Assembly (NCBI RefSeq): GCF_014873755.1
Contig: NZ_JADBEG010000001.1
Coordinates: 10,237,001-10,301,000, forward strand
Length of the DNA stretch: 64,000 nucleotides
Direction: 5' to 3'
Origin: Amycolatopsis lexingtonensis
GTDB taxonomy: Bacteria; Actinomycetota; Actinomycetes; Mycobacteriales; Pseudonocardiaceae
Part shown: in pieces, positions 62,129-64,000 of the stretch
How positions within the stretch are numbered: position 1 is the stretch's first letter
Layout of the letters: the number at the start of each line of letters is the position of its first letter
Program-made: the position numbers and the translations under genes
Notes under the pieces: generated by a model
The model's database searches: none
The model's input: the letters and a program-made list of their open reading frames with translations, nothing else
What the model was told of the DNA's origin: nothing

Positions 62129-62332
62129 GTGTTCAACGGGCTTGCCGACTGGTGGGACGGGGTCGAGCTGTGGCTCGCCCAGGCGTGGTTCCCGGTCCAG
62201 TTCGTACTGGTCATGGTGGTCGTCGTGCCGCTGTGCCTGGCCGCCGCGTGGGTGCTCGACAAGCTCGTCGGGCTCTTCGCCCGCCGCTTGACCCCGGGGC
62301 GTGACGACGACCGCTCCGACGGGTCGGCATAG
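62129..62332 (+). CDS. Small single-TM protein at the RNase-barstar locus
   Basis: Protein of 67 aa with one membrane segment (FVLVMVVVVPLCLAAAWVL) after an amphipathic WDGVELWLAQAWF and followed by a cationic tail (LFARRLTPGRDDDRS). GTG 62129 is 6 nt after TAGGCT with no ribosome site. It is 11 bp upstream of the RNase gene. Function unknown; it may be part of that operon or an independent small protein. Confidence 0.65.
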   Translation: MFNGLADWWDGVELWLAQAWFPVQFVLVMVVVVPLCLAAAWVLDKLVGLFARRLTPGRDDDRSDGSA

Positions 62333-62343
62333 GCTCGCGAACC

Positions 62344-62802
62344 ATGTTCAACCGAAGGCGGATCACCGCCGCGCTGATCGGGCTCCTCGTGCTGGTGCTG
62401 GGGGGCTGGCTGGTCAAGGACGCCGTCGGCGGATCGACGTCTCCGAGCACTTCGCCGAGCACGTCCGCGAGCGCTCCGGCGAAGGGCAGCGCCACCGTTC
62501 CCGGGTCCGACTCCGGACTGCCGGTGAAGGCGCTTTCCGCGTTGCCCGCCCAGGCCGCGGACACGTGGAAGCTGATCGAAAAGGGCGGCCCGTACCCGTA
62601 CCCGCGCAACGACGACGTCGTGTTCGAAAACCGGGAGAAGCGCTTGCCCGGCAAGAAGTCCGGCTACTACCACGAGTACACGGTGAAGACCCCGGGCAGC
62701 CCCGACCGCGGCGCGCGGCGGCTGATCACCGGGCAGGCGCACGAGCTGTACTACACCGGCGACCACTACGCGTCGTTCGTCGTCGTGGACCCGGCCCGAT
62801 GA
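62344..62802 (+). CDS. Membrane-anchored barnase-type ribonuclease
   Basis: Protein of 152 aa. The N-terminal anchor (residues 7-26) has RRR before it and is followed by an S/T-P linker (31-60); the rest is an N1/T1/barnase domain. Catalytic residues can be assigned as Glu111 in YHEYTV, Arg125/126 in GARRLI and His141 in TGDHYASF; the base-recognition segment is ENREKRLPG. It cleaves RNA after guanine and appears to be displayed outside the membrane. ATG 62344 lies 8 nt after TAGGCT. Its stop overlaps the barstar start. Confidence 0.9.
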   Translation: MFNRRRITAALIGLLVLVLGGWLVKDAVGGSTSPSTSPSTSASAPAKGSATVPGSDSGLPVKALSALPAQAADTWKLIEKGGPYPYPRNDDVVFENREKRLPGKKSGYYHEYTVKTPGSPDRGARRLITGQAHELYYTGDHYASFVVVDPAR

Positions 62803-63167
62803 GCGCGTCGGAGCAGGCGAAGGCCGCCGCCGAGGAAGCGTTCGCCCGGGGCGCGTACCCGCACCTGGTGAACTCGCGGCCCACCGTGGACAAGGCCAGC
62901 ACGCTGAGCGCGTTCGCCGCCGCACTGTCCTTTCCGGACTACTTCGGGCACAACCTCGACGCGCTCTACGACTGCCTGACCGACCTGTCGTGGCTGCCGC
63001 CGGGCGAGCACGTGCTGATCTGGCCGGGCTCGGACGCGCTGCGCAAGGCCGAACCCAAGACGTACCTGGCGATCCGCAGCGTGCTTTCGGACGCGCAGCG
63101 CGCACTCGGCCCGAGCGGCCGAAGCGCCGGCTCGTGGCGGCTCACGGTCGTCCTGCCGGACGCCTGA
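62799..63167 (+). CDS. Barstar family ribonuclease inhibitor
   Basis: Protein of 122 aa. The barstar motif is FPDYFGHNLDALYDCLTDLSWLP, whose helix and loop fill the RNase active site; the C-terminal strand is WRLTVVLPD. ATG 62799 overlaps the RNase stop (ATGA), so toxin and immunity protein are made together. It has no signal, so it acts in the cytoplasm and protects the producer from leaked enzyme. Confidence 0.9.
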   Translation: MSASEQAKAAAEEAFARGAYPHLVNSRPTVDKASTLSAFAAALSFPDYFGHNLDALYDCLTDLSWLPPGEHVLIWPGSDALRKAEPKTYLAIRSVLSDAQRALGPSGRSAGSWRLTVVLPDA

Positions 63168-63216
63168 GCGGCGCCCCCGCGCGCTTGACGGCCGGCCCTC
63201 GTCCTGGCTTGGTCTC

Positions 63217-63305
63217 AAGCGCCCCAATGTGGCGTTGGTTGCGTCCAGCGCACCGAATGTGGCGTTCGGTGCGTCTGACGCACCGAACGCCACATTGGGG
63301 CGCTT
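63217..63305. repeat. Three-unit AATGTGGCGTT palindrome array
   Basis: AAGCGCCCCAATGTGGCGTT (63217-63236) is repeated inverted and perfect at 63286-63305. Inside it AATGTGGCGTTCGGTGCGTC (63256-63275) is repeated inverted and perfect at 63277-63296. The third unit can therefore pair with either of the others, giving two alternative long hairpins. It lies between the barstar gene and the convergent DUF559-like gene. Confidence 0.8.
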
Positions 63306-63313
63306 CCCGCGGG

Positions 63314-64000
63314 CTACGGGTGGCAGGTCACCGGGGGGCGTGGACGTCGTTGCGCGACTGCGTAGGCCGAGCGCAGGTCGGCGATCACCCGGTCCGGCTC
63401 GGTGCGCAGGTGGATCGGCAACGTCTGGAGGAAGGTGATCCCGGCCGCGGTGTAGCGGGCGTTCCGGGCGAGGGTGTCGGAGTAGCCGTTCCCGTCACTG
63501 TGCCACTTGCGTGAGTCGATCTCCCACGCGAAGGCGACATCGTCGCACCAGGCGTCCGGTTTGGCGATGAACTCGCCGTGCTCATCGAAGACCCGGATGT
63601 TCCACGCAGCCGGTGGCAGTCCGGCGAGTTTCCAGATCTCCCAGGCTTCAGCCTCCGCAACCGATTCCGCGCCACCGAGGATCGCTTGGAGAGCTCGCCT
63701 GGCCAGCGCCGAACCCCGTTGGCTGCCGAGACGGAGCTCCTTTTCGAGTTGAGCCGGTGTGCAACGCCTGCGTTGCACTGCCTCGGCAAGCAACGCCTGC
63801 ACGGTATCGAAATCCCGGATGCGGCGTGCCGCGTCGAGCGCTGCACGGTGTACCGGTGCTACAGGCAGGCCGTTTCGCGTGACCGGGGTGGGCAGCCGGG
63901 TCGTACGTTCGACGAGGACGAAGCCGCAACTCGTGATCTCACGCTCATCCGGGACGAGGATGTGCACTTCGGCGGGTTCCGGGAAGTCCTGAAGTCCCTG
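63314..64000 (-). CDS. DUF559-like (Vsr/PD-(D/E)XK-type) protein, 5' end outside the window
   Basis: At least 228 aa and open to the right edge: the frame has no stop up to 64000, and the visible GTG 63967 is probably not the true start. The C-terminal half shows FDEHGEFIAKPDAWCDDVAFAWEIDSRKWHSDGNGYSDTLARNARYTAAGITFLQTLP, a nuclease-like strand pattern seen in DUF559 proteins of actinobacteria. The Glu-x-Asp and Lys/Arg residues needed for a PD-(D/E)xK site are plausible. The N-terminal part resembles AbiEi-type wing proteins (HRAALDAARRIRDFDTVQALLAEAVQRRRCTPAQLEKEL). Function unknown. Confidence 0.75.
   Translation of the reverse strand, partial: QGLQDFPEPAEVHILVPDEREITSCGFVLVERTTRLPTPVTRNGLPVAPVHRAALDAARRIRDFDTVQALLAEAVQRRRCTPAQLEKELRLGSQRGSALARRALQAILGGAESVAEAEAWEIWKLAGLPPAAWNIRVFDEHGEFIAKPDAWCDDVAFAWEIDSRKWHSDGNGYSDTLARNARYTAAGITFLQTLPIHLRTEPDRVIADLRSAYAVAQRRPRPPVTCHP

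Overview
The window is very GC-rich actinobacterial chromosome, most likely from Amycolatopsis or a close Pseudonocardiaceae relative. That placement is an inference from base composition, from a gene for a mycothiol-dependent-type enzyme, from DasR-type and CRP-type operators, from frequent GTG starts and from the protein families present. A chromosomal backbone can be followed in the order valS, folC, DUF4233, ndk, rne, rplU, rpmA, obg, proB, nadD, rsfS, gpgP, octT, degV, comEA, comEC, holA, rpsT, lepA. This is the order I recall for Mycobacterium tuberculosis Rv2448c down to Rv2404c. Here the backbone is interrupted by lineage-specific blocks.

Region by region: 1-4.6 kb holds a MarR regulator, two related membrane proteins sharing an N-terminal motif, and valS. 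4.6-9.1 kb is an accessory block with a LysR regulator, two alpha/beta hydrolases, a secreted GDSL lipase and a methyltransferase. 9.1-11.2 kb is folC-DUF4233. 11.2-16.8 kb has an SDR/TetR divergent pair with two palindromic operators, a secreted Ntn-type acylase and a Tat-exported PhoD phosphatase. 17-26 kb has ndk, a mycothiol-type enzyme, a large exported phosphodiester glycosidase/metallophosphatase fusion behind a DasR-like site, a three-gene ABC exporter and a secreted subtilase. 26.3-32.9 kb is rne-rplU-rpmA-obg-proB. 32.9-38.9 kb holds a second SDR/TetR pair, a small argS operon and a RecQ helicase fused to a phosphoribosyltransferase-like tail.

38.9-48.5 kb runs from nadD through comEC to holA and rpsT, and includes gpgP and octT, homologues of mycobacterial methylglucose lipopolysaccharide genes. 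thrC lies in this block on the opposite strand behind a clear SAM-I riboswitch. 48.6-50.7 kb has a guanidine-I (ykkC) type riboswitch in front of an EamA/DMT transporter, then a VOC protein and a methyltransferase. lepA follows, then accessory genes up to 61 kb: a Uma2 nuclease, a GH20 hexosaminidase with a perfect-core DasR site, a second MarR regulator, a nitronate monooxygenase and an amino-acid permease. The last 3 kb holds a quinone oxidoreductase, a membrane-anchored barnase-type RNase with its barstar inhibitor, and the 5'-truncated end of a DUF559-like gene.

Regulatory structure is unusually readable. There are two riboswitches, two DasR-type sites, one CRP-type site, tandem TetR operators, and about a dozen start codons placed 6-8 nt after a TANNNT -10 box (leaderless style). 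Several families of long intergenic palindromes sit between genes, and one of them contains the 12-bp core of a ParB (parS) site. No tRNA, rRNA, CRISPR, insertion sequence or phage gene was seen.
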